The notes under the pieces are model-generated. The model was given only the letters and a program-made list of their open reading frames with translations. It searched no databases and had not been told where the DNA came from. This document shows, piece after piece, positions 23,096 through 35,314 of a stretch of 64,000 nt of DNA (the stretch's first letter is position 1; each line of letters starts with the position of its first letter). The translations under genes were made by a program, and so were the position numbers. This stretch comes from Trichobilharzia regenti (lineage: Eukaryota > Platyhelminthes > Trematoda > Strigeidida > Schistosomatidae): assembly GCA_944472135.2 (NCBI GenBank), contig OX235262.1:67270887-67334886 (forward strand), in the 5' to 3' direction.

Positions 23096-24591
23096 CGCAG
23101 TATTTAGGATAAAGTGAAATGATTTAAATTTCTTCATGAGTCTCAGGGTAACCATCTTTAGGTATGTATTGACCGTTTTCTATCGATTGGGATTTTAAAC
23201 TTTCTGATCACCTGATTTACTTTTTATTAGTTGGTATATTTCATCTATATTAACGTGTTTATTAATGGCATTTTTCATTTGAGTACCAGGCTTACGTTAC
23301 GTAATATTGTGCGAAATCTGATAGCATAGAATTTAACGTTGTAAAAAAGAATTGATTTAGAATGACAAGTGGAACAGGGGAAATAATACCGGGAACATTC
23401 AAAGTGAGAGTAGTAATAGTAACAATTGACGTAACAAGGAAGATACAACAAATTGAATAGAAAAATTGAAAAAAAATGAAAAATGAAAAAACTGGTACAG
23501 CTAAAATAAGATACTTTAGCATAGAGGAATTAAGGCCATGAAAGTTGGAGGGGTTGAACGAACTTTTCTTGTACGTAGAGATTTGGCTTTTCTGTTTCGA
23601 TAGCCAAAGCTTCAGCAATACAGATGAGTCGGGTACGTAGTGATTTGGGTGAATTACTCTCTGCCTTTTAGATGACTTTAAAGGTGGAGGCTATTGAGAT
23701 GGGGTGATCATTATCGACGAGATGTTCAGTGATCGTGCTTCTTATTGCTGCACTTCCACCTCATCATAACCATGCAGGATAGTGCTCTTGCACCGTCTTG
23801 GACGAAACTTGAGTCGAACGACCGATATACCTAGCTCTACACGAGCAGTTGAATTGATATACACATATAGAGTTGGTCAACAGCGGGATCTTGTCCTTCA
23901 GGTTATTCAACAGTAATGGTCGATTAGTAAAGGCTATTCTCAGAGATGCAGCTCTACCATTTTTCTCATTTTTTCTATTCAATTTTAATCTCTTCCCATA
24001 TTACGTAAATTGTTACTATTACTACTCTCACTTTGAACTGTCTTCTTTTCTTTTTTTCCTTCACGTTCCTCAATGGAAAATAGGGATTCAAGCTAGTGGC
24101 TTGAAGATTCTATAGCAGTGTTTATTTCACAGGATGGGGTTGCTAGCCTCATGCCCAACCTTTCCTCTTTACCAGCATCATTTCTGGCTTACAGAGGTAA
24201 AGGAGTGGGTCGGACAGGGAACGAACCCTGAACCATGTGAATGGTCGGCAAGAGTCCTAACCGCTATGCCACCAACGCACACTTTGAACTGTCCTCGGTA
24301 TTATTTCCCCTGTTCCACTTGTCATTCTAAATCAATTCTTTTTTACAACGTTAAATTCTATGCTATCAGATTTCGCACAATATTACGTAACGTAAGCCTG
24401 GTACTCAAATGAAAAATGCCATTAATAAACACGTTAATATAGATGAAATATACCAACTAATAAAAAGTAAATCAGGTGATCAGAAAGTTTAAAATCCCAA
24501 TCGATAGAAAACGGTCAATACATACCTAAAGATGGTTACCCTGAGACTCATGAAGAAATTTAAATCATTTCACTTTATCCTAAATACTGCG

Positions 24592-24621
24592 CTGAAGATG
24601 TCGTCCAGAAAGACGATGAAA
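24592..24621 (+). ncRNA. Hammerhead-like hairpin, right arm of palindrome
   Basis: CTGAAGA, stem GTCGTC/GACGAT, GAAA, followed by GCTC ... GAGC and TC in the place of stem III and the cleavage base. Stem I arms do not pair locally. Confidence 0.5.
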
Positions 24622-25449
24622 GCTCTGCAATTAAACCAAGGAGCTCAGAGAACATTATCAATTGCAAATCATCCACCTGAGTTACAAATCATTTCTATTA
24701 TTGCGTAACGTTTTCATTTTATTCGGCTTGTCTACTAATCCTATAATTGCACACCCTTTTTCAAGTTCTACCCATCCTATGAATTGTTCTATAGATGACA
24801 TTAATTGTTTTGCCACTTGACATTTCACTACGATTATAATCACAAACATTTTAGTTTTTAATTGCATTTCATACTATTATTATTATTTTATGCATTCACA
24901 CCTATGATTAAATTTCCTCACCGGATATAACTTCGTAAAAACCATGTATATACGATTGTACAACCTCGCCAGATACTAGCTTGCTAGGCTACTAGCTTAC
25001 TAGTTTTCTCGCCGGTGTCAGGCCCGGGTAAAGAGGGAGGGTTGAGACGTGGTGCTAGCAACTCCACTCCTGTGAAACAACCAAATCGCTACAGAAACTT
25101 CAACGAATAAATATATTAAAAATTCTAAAACATAAGCAATAGCCTTACTTTTTGCTGGAATTGGGGAAGTGAAATGACGCGGGCTGGTGAAAGCCCTCGG
25201 GAAGCCAGTCAGCCGATGTGCTTTCTTTCGATGAAAGCAAAAGTAAGGATGGGTACCTGGAATGTTCGTACAATGTACGAAACTGGAAAGGCTGCTCAGA
25301 TAGCCGCTGAAATGAGAAGATATGGAATAGAAGTGTTGGGAATCTGTGAAAGCAGATGGGACGGATGTGGAAGGTGCCGACTACCAACTGGAGAGACAGT
25401 AATCTAATCCTGGCCGCCCCCAGAGGACAACTACGAACACACCGAGGGA

Positions 25450-26586
25450 GTGGTTATCATGATGTCACCAACAGCAGCCAAAGCTCTCATGCAGTGGGGA
25501 CCAATCTCCTCCAGGATAATGACAGCCAGGTTCAACTCAAAAGGAAGGAAGAAAGTTACAGTCATTCAATGTCAATGCTATGCGCCTGCAAACGTCTCAG
25601 AACAAGAGAAAAAGGAGGCGTTCTACAGACAACTACAAGCAATAATGGACAACGTCCCAAATGACGATATCAAAATCCTGATGGGTGATATGAATGCGAA
25701 GCTGGGAGGAGACTACACAGGGAGAGAACTCACCATGGGTCGTGAGGCCCTCGGCGAAATGAACGACAATGGTGAACTCTTCTCAGACTTCTGCGCATTC
25801 AATGATTTGGTGATTGGCGGTAGTGTGTTCAAACACAAGGATATACACAAGAAGACATGGATTTCACCAGATGGAAACACCAAGAACCAAATAGACTTCA
25901 TCTCAATTTCAAGAAAGTGGAGACGGAGCCTACTGGACACAAGGTCAAGGAGAGGACCAGATGTGGGTTCAGACCACTATCTAGTACAAGGGACTTTCAA
26001 GGTGGAGCTAAAAGCCTCGAGGATAGCTGGGGATAGGCCACAATGCAGGTTCAACACTCAATTACTGAAGGACACAACCACAAAAGACACTTTTACTGCA
26101 ACTGTCAGAGCAAAGCAGGAAACACTACGCGACATCACTGAAGAATCATGCGTGGAAGAACATTGGAAGTCTCTGAAGGCGATTCTCAACGAAACGTGTT
26201 CAACGGTTCTAGGAAGAAAGAAGAGACAAGACAAGGAATGGCTCTCAACGGACACTTGGAAATTAATAGAAGAGAGGAGAATGGTGAAAGAGAAAATGAT
26301 TCAATGCAAGGACGGACAAGAGAAGGAGACGATGAGCTCAACTTACAAAGCACTGGACAAAGAAGTGAAGAAGAGTGCTAGGAGGGACAAAAGACGATTC
26401 TACGACAACCTGGTCACTGAAGCTGAGAAGGCATCAGGCAAAAGGGACCTGAGGACACTATATCAGATAACCAAATCTCTATCCGGGAAGAGGCCAACAC
26501 AAGCGAAACCTATAGAAGACAGCCAAGTGAACTCAATTAACAAGGAAGAAAAACATGCACACATGCAACACATGCAACAAAAATGA
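25450..26586 (+). pseudogene. LINE endonuclease and spacer region, longest open piece
   Basis: 378 codons open. The N-terminal 190 residues complete the APE endonuclease fold (catalytic Asp and Asn in MGDMNAKLGGD, terminal GSDHYLV with the His). The rest is the basic, helical region between endonuclease and RT (RRMVKEKMIQCKDGQEKE). The first APE motif is in another frame upstream (25174-25407), and the ORF stops at the foreign insertion, so it cannot make a working protein. Confidence 0.85.
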
Positions 26587-26599
26587 CTCAATGCAAATA

Positions 26600-27115
26600 C
26601 CAGAGATATGGAAGATATTATTACTGCTGGTCAAATCAGAAGAGGGTAATAAATAATATTAAAATTCTATTTCAATTCAAGCACATCACAACATCCTAAC
26701 AAAAAACTTATTATGACTATTAAAACACTCGTCGTATCTTCCATCTGATTATAGTAGATCAATAACACTCGTATTAATGCCATCAGTCAAACCAGAAGAA
26801 GATAATAAATAATCTTAAAATTCTATTTCAATTCAAACACATTCTAACAAGCAGCTTATTATGACTGTAAAAACACTCGTCCAATTTTCCCATCTAATTG
26901 CAATTGATCAACAACACTCGTACGATTATTTCTGAATGTACATTATCTCACATTGATTTTTAATCCAATATCTAATCCATTCCACATATGTATATAAATG
27001 AGAGATCAAAGTTGTGCGAGTAACTTGATATGATTATGAGCAATAGTTTGTGCTCGAAACGTCATCAGTTCATATAACTGTAAACACTGTGCGATTTATC
27101 AAAATAAAATCTTAT
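26600..27115. repeat. Foreign segment inside the LINE, with an internal direct duplication
   Basis: Two diverged direct copies of about 165 bp (starting near 26634 and 26790; shared ttaaaattctatttcaattc) and then a 3' end atgattatgagcaatagttt, gtgctcgaaac, aaaataaaatc like that at 22110-22340. It separates the LINE endonuclease and RT. Confidence 0.6.
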
Positions 27116-27120
27116 CTATA

Positions 27121-28640
27121 ATGGAATTATACTCTACCACAGTGCCCAAGTTTTATACTTATATCAAGGAAGAAAAACAGATTAAACAATGGGCGGATCA
27201 CTTCAGAGGACTCTTGAACCGACCATCACCTGCAACCCGTCCAGAAATACCAACAACGGCGCCCACACAACTGCAAGTTGACACCAATCCTCCAACGAGA
27301 GCTGAAGTCTTGAATGCAATCAAGCTTCTGAAAGCTGGAAAAGCAGCCGGACCAGATGGAATACCCCCTGAAGCACTGAAAGCAAACCCAGAGACGACAG
27401 CAGACATGCTGACTCCATTACTGCAAAAGGTCTGGAAGGAGGGAAAGGTGCCTACTGACTGGAGGGAAGGTCACCTCGTGAAACTATCGAAGAAGGGAGA
27501 CTTAGGACTCTGCAAAAACTGGCGAGGAATCATGTTTATGTCGACGCCAAGTAAAATCCTGAGTCGCATCATCCTGGAGAGATTAAAGGACGCACTGGAG
27601 ACAGATCTCCGACCAGAACAAGCTGGCTGGATTCAGGAAAGGCAAATCATATACTGACCAAATTGCAACTCTACGCATCATCATCGAACAAAGCATGGAA
27701 TGGCGTTCAAACCTCTACCTCAGCTTTATAGACTTTGAGAAGGCCTTCGACAGCGTTGATCGTGAAGTAATTTGGAAATTACTCGAGTACTATGGCGTAC
27801 CCCAAACATTCATCAACCTTATCCAACAGCTGTACGACAACGGAACATGTCAAGTGATCCACAACGGAAAACCCAGTGAGGCGTTTGGAGTAAACACAGG
27901 AGTCAGACAAGGGTGCTTACTATCGCCAATGATATTCCTAATTGTGGTGGACTGGATTATGCGTCAGACAGTGGGAAACGAGAAGACAGGAATATCCTGG
28001 ACCGACGTGAAGAACCTAGAAGACCTGGATTTCGCGCGTGGATGATTTGTGTTTGATGTCACACACAATCGAAGACTTACAAGCGAAAACCGACAAACTG
28101 GTCGAAGAAGCAGCAAAGACAGGACTCCAGGTAAACATAGACAAGACGGAGGTTATGAAAATAACCAACCAACAACAGCAACAACATCCAACGCCAATCA
28201 CCATCAACGGGAGGGATTTGAAAGAGGTTACTTCATTCACTTATCTAGGGAGCATTGTCTCAACTACGGGAGGAGCGGACGAGGATGTCAAATCGAGAAT
28301 CGGGAAGGCAGGCGAGAAACACATTCATCAACCTGAAATCAATCTGGAAATCTTCGTCACTCAGCCAGCATCAACAATAAAATTCGGTCGGATTTTCAAT
28401 ACAAACGTAAAGTCAGTTCTTCTATACGGATCAGAAACTTGGCGGGTGGGCGGGTCACAAAGAATATTTCCAAAAGGCTGCAGACCTTTATTAACAACTG
28501 TCTTCGCTGGATCTATACTGAAGATCAGATGGCTGGGCCGGAAAGAATCACCAACAAGGAATTATGGGAACAAACAAAGAAAGAACCAATCGCCCAACAA
28601 ATATGCAGGAGAAAGTAGAGATGGATCGGACACTCGCTGA
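27121..28640 (+). pseudogene. LINE reverse transcriptase region in three frames
   Basis: Frames 27121-27657, 27695-28045 and 28038-28640 are consecutive pieces of one RT. The first holds the N-terminal RT motifs, the second the fingers/palm (FIDFEKAFDSVD), the third the thumb after the broken catalytic box (DDLCLMSHTIEDLQ). Breaks are one frameshift near 27650 and the 4-bp insertion near 28032. Confidence 0.88.
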
Positions 28641-28875
28641 GGAGACCGCTGGGTGACATCGCGCCTCAAGCCCTCGAGTGTAACCAGGCCGAAAGGGAAG
28701 CGGCGAGTGGGATATCGGTGAAAGGGTGACATGGAGGAGATCGTGTGAAGAGGGGTTGAAAGAATATGGACTAACATGGATGCAGGCGAAAAGTACAGCA
28801 GAGGACAGAAGAAAATGGAGACGTGCAGTTGAAGCCTTATGTTCCACTAGGAACCCAAGGGAGCAACAATAATAA

Positions 28876-29240
28876 TACGATTGTACAGCTTGATGATGAA
28901 TTCGTTGAAAAGTTTCTTCGCTGAATCACTTGTTTTGATTTTTTACAAAGAAGAACAACTTGAACAGTTGAAATGCAACAAAGATGTAGTATTAAAATAT
29001 CTTGACAAGAGTCCTTATATAGTTATCTTGAATCGTAAAGACTACACCGTGACAAATTCTCCGAATCTTCCAATGAAAGTTGCAGAAGAGAAAGTAGCTA
29101 AGTTTTGAAAACAATGAAGAATAATCACTTGACCAGGAAAGAATTTCAAAAAAGGATTAGACCAGCATGGTGCCTAATACTAATAAAGTCTTACGATATG
29201 CTGAAAATAGGCAAAATCTTCAATATGTTGATAAATGACA
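28876..29240 (+). other. End of Penelope arm and an unexplained forward ORF
   Basis: 28876-28943 is the displaced tip of the palindrome right arm. From 28950 to 29108 a forward frame reads KEEQLEQLKCNKDVVLKYLD, then KSPYIVILNRKDY and a stop. It looks protein-like, but I recognise no family and no upstream frame joins it. Confidence 0.35.
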
Positions 29241-29277
29241 CACATATTTATCTTCAAGTATGTAGAACCATACCTAC

Positions 29278-29378
29278 CTGTAAACTGGATTTAGGGATAT
29301 GTTCTTCAGCATCAATTTCTTCTGAATTCATGCATTCAGAACGACTCGGTACCATTAGAACAACATCATCTGTTGGTG
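29278..29378 (-). CDS. RIM: RIM linker exon before C2A
   Basis: 101 bp, phase 1 in, phase 0 out; acceptor tatcattatag, donor GTAGGT. It encodes an acidic linker of about 33 residues (PTDDVVLMVPSRSECMNSEE, then IDAEEHIPKSSLQ). The last residues lead directly into the C2A first strand on the next exon. Only one frame is open between these sites. Confidence 0.72.
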
Positions 29379-29629
29379 CTATAATGATAATATGTTCGAA
29401 AAAAGTGAATTAACACATCAGTTTTAATATTATGAACAAATATAATCGATCTAATCGATTTAAAAACTTGCATATATCTTAATTATGTGTTTTTTTGTAA
29501 ATCTTAAGATAAAGACTATTATGAAACAAGGATTGAAACGATTCGACCTGGATGAGAGTTCTTTTCATACTACTAAATAATATATATGCTGTGAAATACC
29601 TGTAGTATTATTATTTTCTTTGGTTCCAA

Positions 29630-30000
29630 ATGGAGCATAGGGATTCATCAACACATCAATTCATCCTATTTTCTGCTGTCTTTTTCGGCCGTGTCCTGGA
29701 TTGACCGTAATCTCTCATCTCCTCAATGTCATCTTCTCACTGCCAACCCACTCGTCGCTTCCTAGTGGGATGTGCTTGGATTCCATTCGAGGGATGGCCT
29801 GGCTCGCGATGTCGTTCGACAAACTCCTCAACATGTACTCCACCTGTTTCCATTTTCTCCTACATATTTGTTGAGCAATCGGCTCTTTGTTGGTTTATTA
29901 CCAGCCAGAGTTTCATGATGCTAATTCTTTTTGATCGACCGGCAAGGCCATTTGATCTTCACTATAAGGCCAGTGAAGGCAGCTGCTGATAAAAGTCTGT
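29630..30000 (-). mobile_element. RTE LINE 3' fragment, old
   Basis: Plus strand starts ggagcataggg near the LINE tail and passes through the complement of the RVGR..TWRR block (ccactcgtcgcttcc). Strongly diverged. Confidence 0.7.
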
Positions 30001-30059
30001 GACTTGTTAGAAATCCTAGATGTCGTGGATTTCGTGAAGGAAACAAAGCAGATATATCA

Positions 30060-30240
30060 TAATGGAATTGTTTGTGCCTTAGCTAGGGGAGCATAGTGTC
30101 ACAGTATATCCTGTCAATTAGTATTTTACTTGAAGATATTGTACGAAGGCAAAATATTATGCAATAGACTCTTCTGAAAATTCTGTACATTTTATAAATA
30201 CTGTCTAGAATAAAGATGTTATTATTCTAAGACAACTGAT
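30060..30240 (+). mobile_element. LINE 3' end, unclassified family
   Basis: Shares the end ...atgcaataga...ttctgtacattt...ataaagatgttattattc with 45720-46060 and (inverted) 17200-17390. Confidence 0.5.
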
Positions 30241-30598
30241 CACTACGCCTAATGATCTGTCAGGAGAACTGGAAAAAATTGACACCTACACACACACACT
30301 ATTCTTCTATGGTGAGTAAGTTAGTGTAGTTCCATAGTTAAAATATAAGTGCTTCAATGAGGTAGATTATGCAATCTTTCATTGTTTCACACTTTTCATA
30401 AAAGAGTAACACTCTTTCGTTGGAAGATTAGTTTAGTTCTCGTCTAACATGGAATATCACTTCATAAGTAAATAACAGAAACTGTGAAATCTAAAGGTGT
30501 TGATGTTAAGGCTAAACAAATAGATCCAAGAAATATGACAGTAGCGAGAACAGTGATGTATCCGAAATATGATCATTTTGATCCTTCCCGACATTTAC

Positions 30599-30675
30599 AC
30601 AGGATGCGGAGAAAATAGTTACTTTTGCCATGATCCAAGTTACTTCCAGATAATGACAGTTGAAACAGATATGAC
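30599..30675 (-). CDS. RIM: Tentative RIM linker exon between PDZ and C2A
   Basis: 77 bp on the minus strand between an AG acceptor (gggtatctctag) and a GTAAAT donor. It is open in exactly the frame that connects phase 2 of the PDZ exon to phase 1 of the next confirmed exon. It would encode about 25 residues (YLFQLSLSGSNLDHGKSNY and onward) with no domain. Without it, or another exon of the same phase, the gene model does not join. The splice sites are moderate and no homology is visible, so another exon in the 29.4-34.3 kb interval could be the true one. Confidence 0.5.
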
Positions 30676-31104
30676 CTAGAGATACCCAGTGATAAATCTT
30701 ATTCTGAAACAATATTAAACTGTTATACAATCACAGAATTGATTCAAAGTGTATTTATTACCTGCTGGGTTTTAGAAGTCAGTCAATACAAAGATTTTTT
30801 TTCCCTTGAGTTTCACTGTTGACACATATCAACATAAAATATTTATCGTCTTAAGAAAATTGATGCTGTTCTGAGAAAATTAAACATGCATCATGTACTT
30901 GTGAGGTTATAGACTTTAATAGCAAGATATGTAGACCTCTTGAATCTAAACTCTAGAAAAAAGGGAACTGCAGTGCACACATCCATTGTATTCAGTCTAG
31001 CTTAGTAACTAAACTTTATATCTAGTCGACAGATTTTAAATATGTAACTGAAAGTTAAACATTGATATTGTTTTCAAGAATTAGTTTTTAGGCATTCTAT
31101 TTGT

Positions 31105-31330
31105 TTCAGCTTTGACTAAGGATTGACAGCAGTTAGAGAACCATTGAAAACCAACCAGAGAGTACTGAACAACTGTTTGGTCCTAGCCTGGGACTCATCG
31201 GCAGTACGTACTCACTAACAATGGGTTTTGAACCTAGGACCTTCTGGTTACAAGACAAGCTCTTAGACCATTGACCCACTAGGACTAGATTCAATGGCTG
31301 ACCCATGAATTCCAAATTCTACCAGTTATT
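31105..31330 (-). repeat. Hammerhead-SINE copy, mutated core
   Basis: tgacagcagttagagaacca, then gtactgaacaactgtttggtc: the conserved GAAA reads CAAA on the minus strand, so it should be inactive. The tRNA-Thr-like part follows. Confidence 0.7.
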
Positions 31331-31739
31331 GAGATTTAGTGATAAATTTGCGAATAGTCTAAAAACTTAATACAAACGTTGATAATAATACTGTAGATAA
31401 TACTTAATTAATAATTTATTATGCAGTAACTTACTATTCTCGGTTTCACTGGAATTTTCAAGCATTTATAAAAAGAAAGACACAGAAAAAATATTTTTAG
31501 GAAAAGAACATAAATTATAAAGGACATTTTGAACAATAAGAAATATATATTTAAAAAAAAAATAAGTAATGCTTCATTATATTACTGCGTTCAGTTCACT
31601 TAGCGTATTTTATGTCTGGTGGGTAAAATGCATTGTGAGACTGTCATTTTTAAAATTTAGTGAAATAGAAAATTCTTAGTGACCTGTCTAAATTACTAAG
31701 CTAGGATATCTTCTCTATCCATCAAACATTTTAATTGGT

Positions 31740-31880
31740 TGGAAGCAATCATCAGAAAGTCTTAGACCTAGGTTCCCTGGCTCATTGACACTCAGCAAAA
31801 CTTGAGGGAACTTATGTCCCATGTCCCATTCAAACCCGTGGCACCCGATGATGTAGTCTCAGACGTTACCGTTGAGCTTT
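31740..31880. repeat. Dispersed repeat, one of three copies
   Basis: Starts ttggaagcaatcatcagaaa and includes gaacttatgtccc and attcaaacccgtg. Related copies lie at about 33100-33240 and 42040-42215. Origin unknown; the rg-ttcaaa-cc part may be a B box, suggesting another SINE. Confidence 0.55.
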
Positions 31881-32479
31881 TTGGGCTAGTGATCTTCTTC
31901 TTATAGGAGACTGGAAGGGTACCTTCATTGGACAATACTAGGTAATAACTAATGTCACGTGTTTTCAAAGACAACGGAACAAAAGTATAATAGATAATTC
32001 GAGAGTGCTTTGGATAAAACAATATTGCTTCAAATACCCTATTATCGATTATTAATTTACTTGAAGAGTCTATCCAAGGAGTAATTCCTTTGCAACATAA
32101 CATGCTAAGAATTCTTATATTATGTATTTTCAGAATAAAACTATGGTAATAGTAATTATTATTATTATCATTATTAGCACGTCATATCTCTCACATTGTT
32201 TAAGTTAACTCACGCAATCTAACAGTGTCTTTCATTCATAAGTTTTCCTAATTCATATGTTTTCAAAAATTAACATTTTATTTCAGAATAAATGCTTTAA
32301 ATTCACTGATCTGAATACTGGATAACTTAAACAATTATCATGAGTTTAAACTCCACTCCAAGATTTATTCTGCCAAATAGTGTTACGTATCCATGAGTAC
32401 ACCACCTTTTCTATTTCTATGCGTATGATAATTCTGGTAGTTGGTGCTACTGATAAGATTTATTAGTATTTATTTTTTA

Positions 32480-32890
32480 TTTTTGCTAACAGCTTGATTC
32501 CACACTATTTTTGGTACAAGTATGGAATTTTCAGCTTGGATATCGGTAGCCCAAATTTCGCAGGCTGACCATAGATATCTGGTGTGCGCCGGTGTGGGCT
32601 CGAACCCCGGACCATCTGCATGGTCGTCGAGAGTCCTAACCATTGTGCCACCGACGCAAGAGACATTCATCGGTCTAACAAACATCAGATAGCAAGAAGA
32701 TACATTTGATGTCAGAGAAATCAAATGATACAGCCTTCCGGAGATACAAAGGGAGATGTTAAAGGAACACAAAGAAACACAACATGAAGGCCAGGAGTAG
32801 GACAACACAGAAGATCTGTGCAAATGTTGAATTAAAGGTGCACATGATATTGCTATATAGAGATACTGAGTCTCTTGTCTTCTGACGTTA
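32480..32890. repeat. Variant SINE (minus) joined to a 220-bp dispersed repeat
   Basis: 32480-32660 matches 8612-8795. 32660-32890 (gagacattcatcggtctaac onward) matches 60390-60610 at roughly 85 percent by eye. Confidence 0.6.
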
Positions 32891-33524
32891 TAATATTAGC
32901 TTAATATATTCGCAGTACTGATTTACAAGGGAGAGGACAGTTCTTTTTGTTGTAATTTAGAGTTGTTTAGTTAGTCTGTGAGAAGTGCTGAGTGCGAATT
33001 TGACAGTGATGTAAACATCAGACAAAAACCCAAACATCTATGCGTAAGCTTCTTGACAAACTGTTCAGATTCACTAGTTTCAAACAAGGTAATTCTTGTG
33101 AGGTGGTTGGAAGCAGTCAACAGGGAACCTTGAACCCTCTGCTTGGTGCTAGTTGGCATATCTGCAATCATGAAGGAACTTATATCTCGCCTGAGATTAG
33201 AACCTGCGTCATCGAATTCTGTAGACATACTGAATTCTATGGGTCAGTTTTGCAGTGTGACTACCACGCTAGATGACTTGTCATCCTGTTGAACTCTGAA
33301 TTGTTGTTAGATGGTTGCAGCCAATAAAGTTGCCTTCATGTGATCCCAGTAAAAGTAATTTTCATCTCACCTTCATTCTAATCAGCTGCTTAATCAGAAA
33401 ATTATTTCAATCTAATCAAAGTTTACACTATTTATAGTACCTATAATTTTCCGTTTGACAAAACTCATGAAACAGATTGGGATTATGAGTACATTTTGTT
33501 CACTAAAGAAAAACTCTATTCCAA

Positions 33525-33720
33525 GTGTTGGTTTGTAGGGATTTTATTGGTTACAGGATTTCATCATGAGCTGACATTGGTTAGAGAACCATTTGGAAAG
33601 CTGGGTGTACTGGAGATCTGTTTTATCCTAGTTTTGGACTCTTCGGCAGTACGTGCCCACAGGGGTTCGTACACAGGACCTTCTGGTTACAAGGCGAGCC
33701 AGCTCGTAGACCATTTTGCC
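33525..33720 (-). repeat. Hammerhead-SINE copy
   Basis: tgttggtttgtagggatttt, then catcatgagctgacattgg and a ribozyme region changed at several core positions (minus: CCGAAGA, TAAAAC). Confidence 0.7.
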
Positions 33721-34300
33721 ACTCTATTTATTCTTCAAACCAAAGTCACATCATTTTATTGATTAGGCGTTCACTTATGACCTTTGTATGTGACTGAATT
33801 ACAAGTTATTTTGTACAACGATCTACTGGAATCATTTAAAGTTATTATGTGGATAATTTATACTAGATGATGCAAAGCCTAGTGTTAAGTCTGATTTCTT
33901 ATTGGTAAACTCGATAAGCTACTTTTAGCTTTTCACATTTTAACTTTTGAATAGAATTGAATACTACTCTACCCTTACAGACCACCTATCCAAAGAATGC
34001 GTACACAAATTCGACTAGGACCATGAACATCGGGTATAACAGTGTTCGAGTTAAAATGCAGTCATGTTAACTTTGCAGTTTCTGTATATTTGTGAAACCG
34101 TGTGATCACTGTCTATCGTCAACTTTGGTTTCCTGTAGTCTTCTGGATTATGTTATTCTATGACAAAAGTACTTCAGAGTGAACTAATCCTTCTCGAGAT
34201 TTCTCACGTTTTACTGAGGACATGGGTAAACAGACAGGCTCCTTAAACTTACAAATTACTTATTAATACTACACAATTGTGAATTATAATTAATTCTTAC

Positions 34301-34532
34301 TTTATCTCTCTTTGAGCAACTAATTCCACTTGTATTTCATCTTTTGACTGATAAATAATTTGTGAGACTTCATCAGCACTTAGTCCACGAAGTGATTGTC
34401 CATTCCATTCTAATATTTCATCACCAGGTCTTAAATGTCCAACAACGTCTGCTGGACTACCTGGTTTAATTTGCGTAACAAATGCACAAAGACGTCTAGA
34501 TCGATCAAGTCGACCACCAGCTAACTTAAGAC
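34301..34532 (-). CDS. RIM: RIM exon: main part of PDZ domain
   Basis: 232 bp, phase 1 in, phase 2 out; acceptor ttctttgatttag, donor GTAAGA. It carries the PDZ hallmark segments GGRLDRSRRLCAF (the ligand-binding loop, LCAF where vertebrate RIM has LGAF), GSPADVVGHLRPGDEILEW and NGQSLRGLSADEV, ending QVELVAQR. The GHLRPGDE.LEWNG stretch is nearly diagnostic for RIM. This is the single best identification in the window. Confidence 0.93.
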
Positions 34533-35314
34533 CTAAATCAAAGAATAAACAAAGTTAAGAATGATAAAAATTATTGTAGAACTGAAATTTTGTAAGTGGA
34601 AATACATCTTATGTTTTCTAATTATAAATCATGCGTAACAAAGATCAATTTTCATAACTTCATAGTATTATGAAAACATTAGTTATATGACAAGCAATGA
34701 AGCTATATTCAATCTGTTTTAAGGTGGATTTATTTGGGATTCTGTACTGCTTGGTGGAGACGACATCGGAGAGTTTCATTAGTTTCGACCCTTTTACAAG
34801 ATGCAAACAAATTGATTTTTCATACTTAGGCTATGATTATGTTGTATGCTACCTTCTATTTTAACAGAGTCCTTAGTATTTGTCGACCAAGAGTGAATTA
34901 CTATAAACAGTAAGAAATCTGTGGTTCGAACCATGGGGAGTGCGATTCAGCATAAATAAATAACTATTTAGGAAAAATGAGTGAAAAGGCTGTTAAGACT
35001 ATATTATATATTTAGTAAAAGAGAAATAAAGCACTTTAGTCCCCAGGACTTCTTAACTGGGTATATTCTTTAGTACCTGATGAACGTGCATAAATGAAAA
35101 CTTGAGTAAACACAAAGAAGCGACCCCCTTCTTTGCCGTGGTCGTTTGCATAATATTTATGTATATATAAAGTCTTACAAATGATTTTCCCCTATCCTTG
35201 TAATTATCATTTAACTTTTTTGTTTTATCTTGTCATTTATTGTGGTTACTATGCTTGCTGGTACTACTAACGTATTTGTATTTTGGTATTCTTATTTATT
35301 TATTTTATTCCTTC

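Larger units (their letters stand above)
22674..24963. mobile_element. Palindromic Penelope-derived locus
   Basis: Arms of about 0.73 kb (22674-23410, and 24290-24963 continued at 28876-28943) are nearly identical inverted copies; a 61-aa ORF occurs identically at 22820-23005 (plus) and 24682-24867 (minus). Each arm contains a Penelope 3' end (compare 55815-56070). The spacer holds a third Penelope GIY-YIG remnant (minus, 23764-23982: VYQFNCSCRARYIG) and a minus-strand tRNA-Gly SINE at 24045-24285. The right arm has been split by the LINE at 24964-28874. Confidence 0.82.
24964..28874 (+). mobile_element. Near full-length RTE-clade LINE, frameshifted
   Basis: One ORF, APE endonuclease then RT, broken into pieces. 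Endonuclease: GTWNVRTMYETGKAAQIAAE, VLGICESRWDG, ILMGDMNAKLGGD and PDVGSDHYLV (25220-26000, frameshift near 25380). RT: KAAGPDGIPPEALK, NWRGIMF, LSFIDFEKAFDSVDR, GVRQGCLLSP (27300-28010). The FADD box is destroyed by a 4-bp insertion near 28032. The 3' end is aat repeats. Both sides carry atacgattgtaca, a 13-bp target duplication inside a Penelope end. A 0.5-kb foreign segment interrupts it at about 26600-27115. SR2-like by clade. Confidence 0.92.

Noticed and set aside
33940..34020. Minus-strand mini-exon ending GGTCT before GTAAGG
   Set aside because: Its phase (2 to 2) does not connect the PDZ exon with the exon at 29278.
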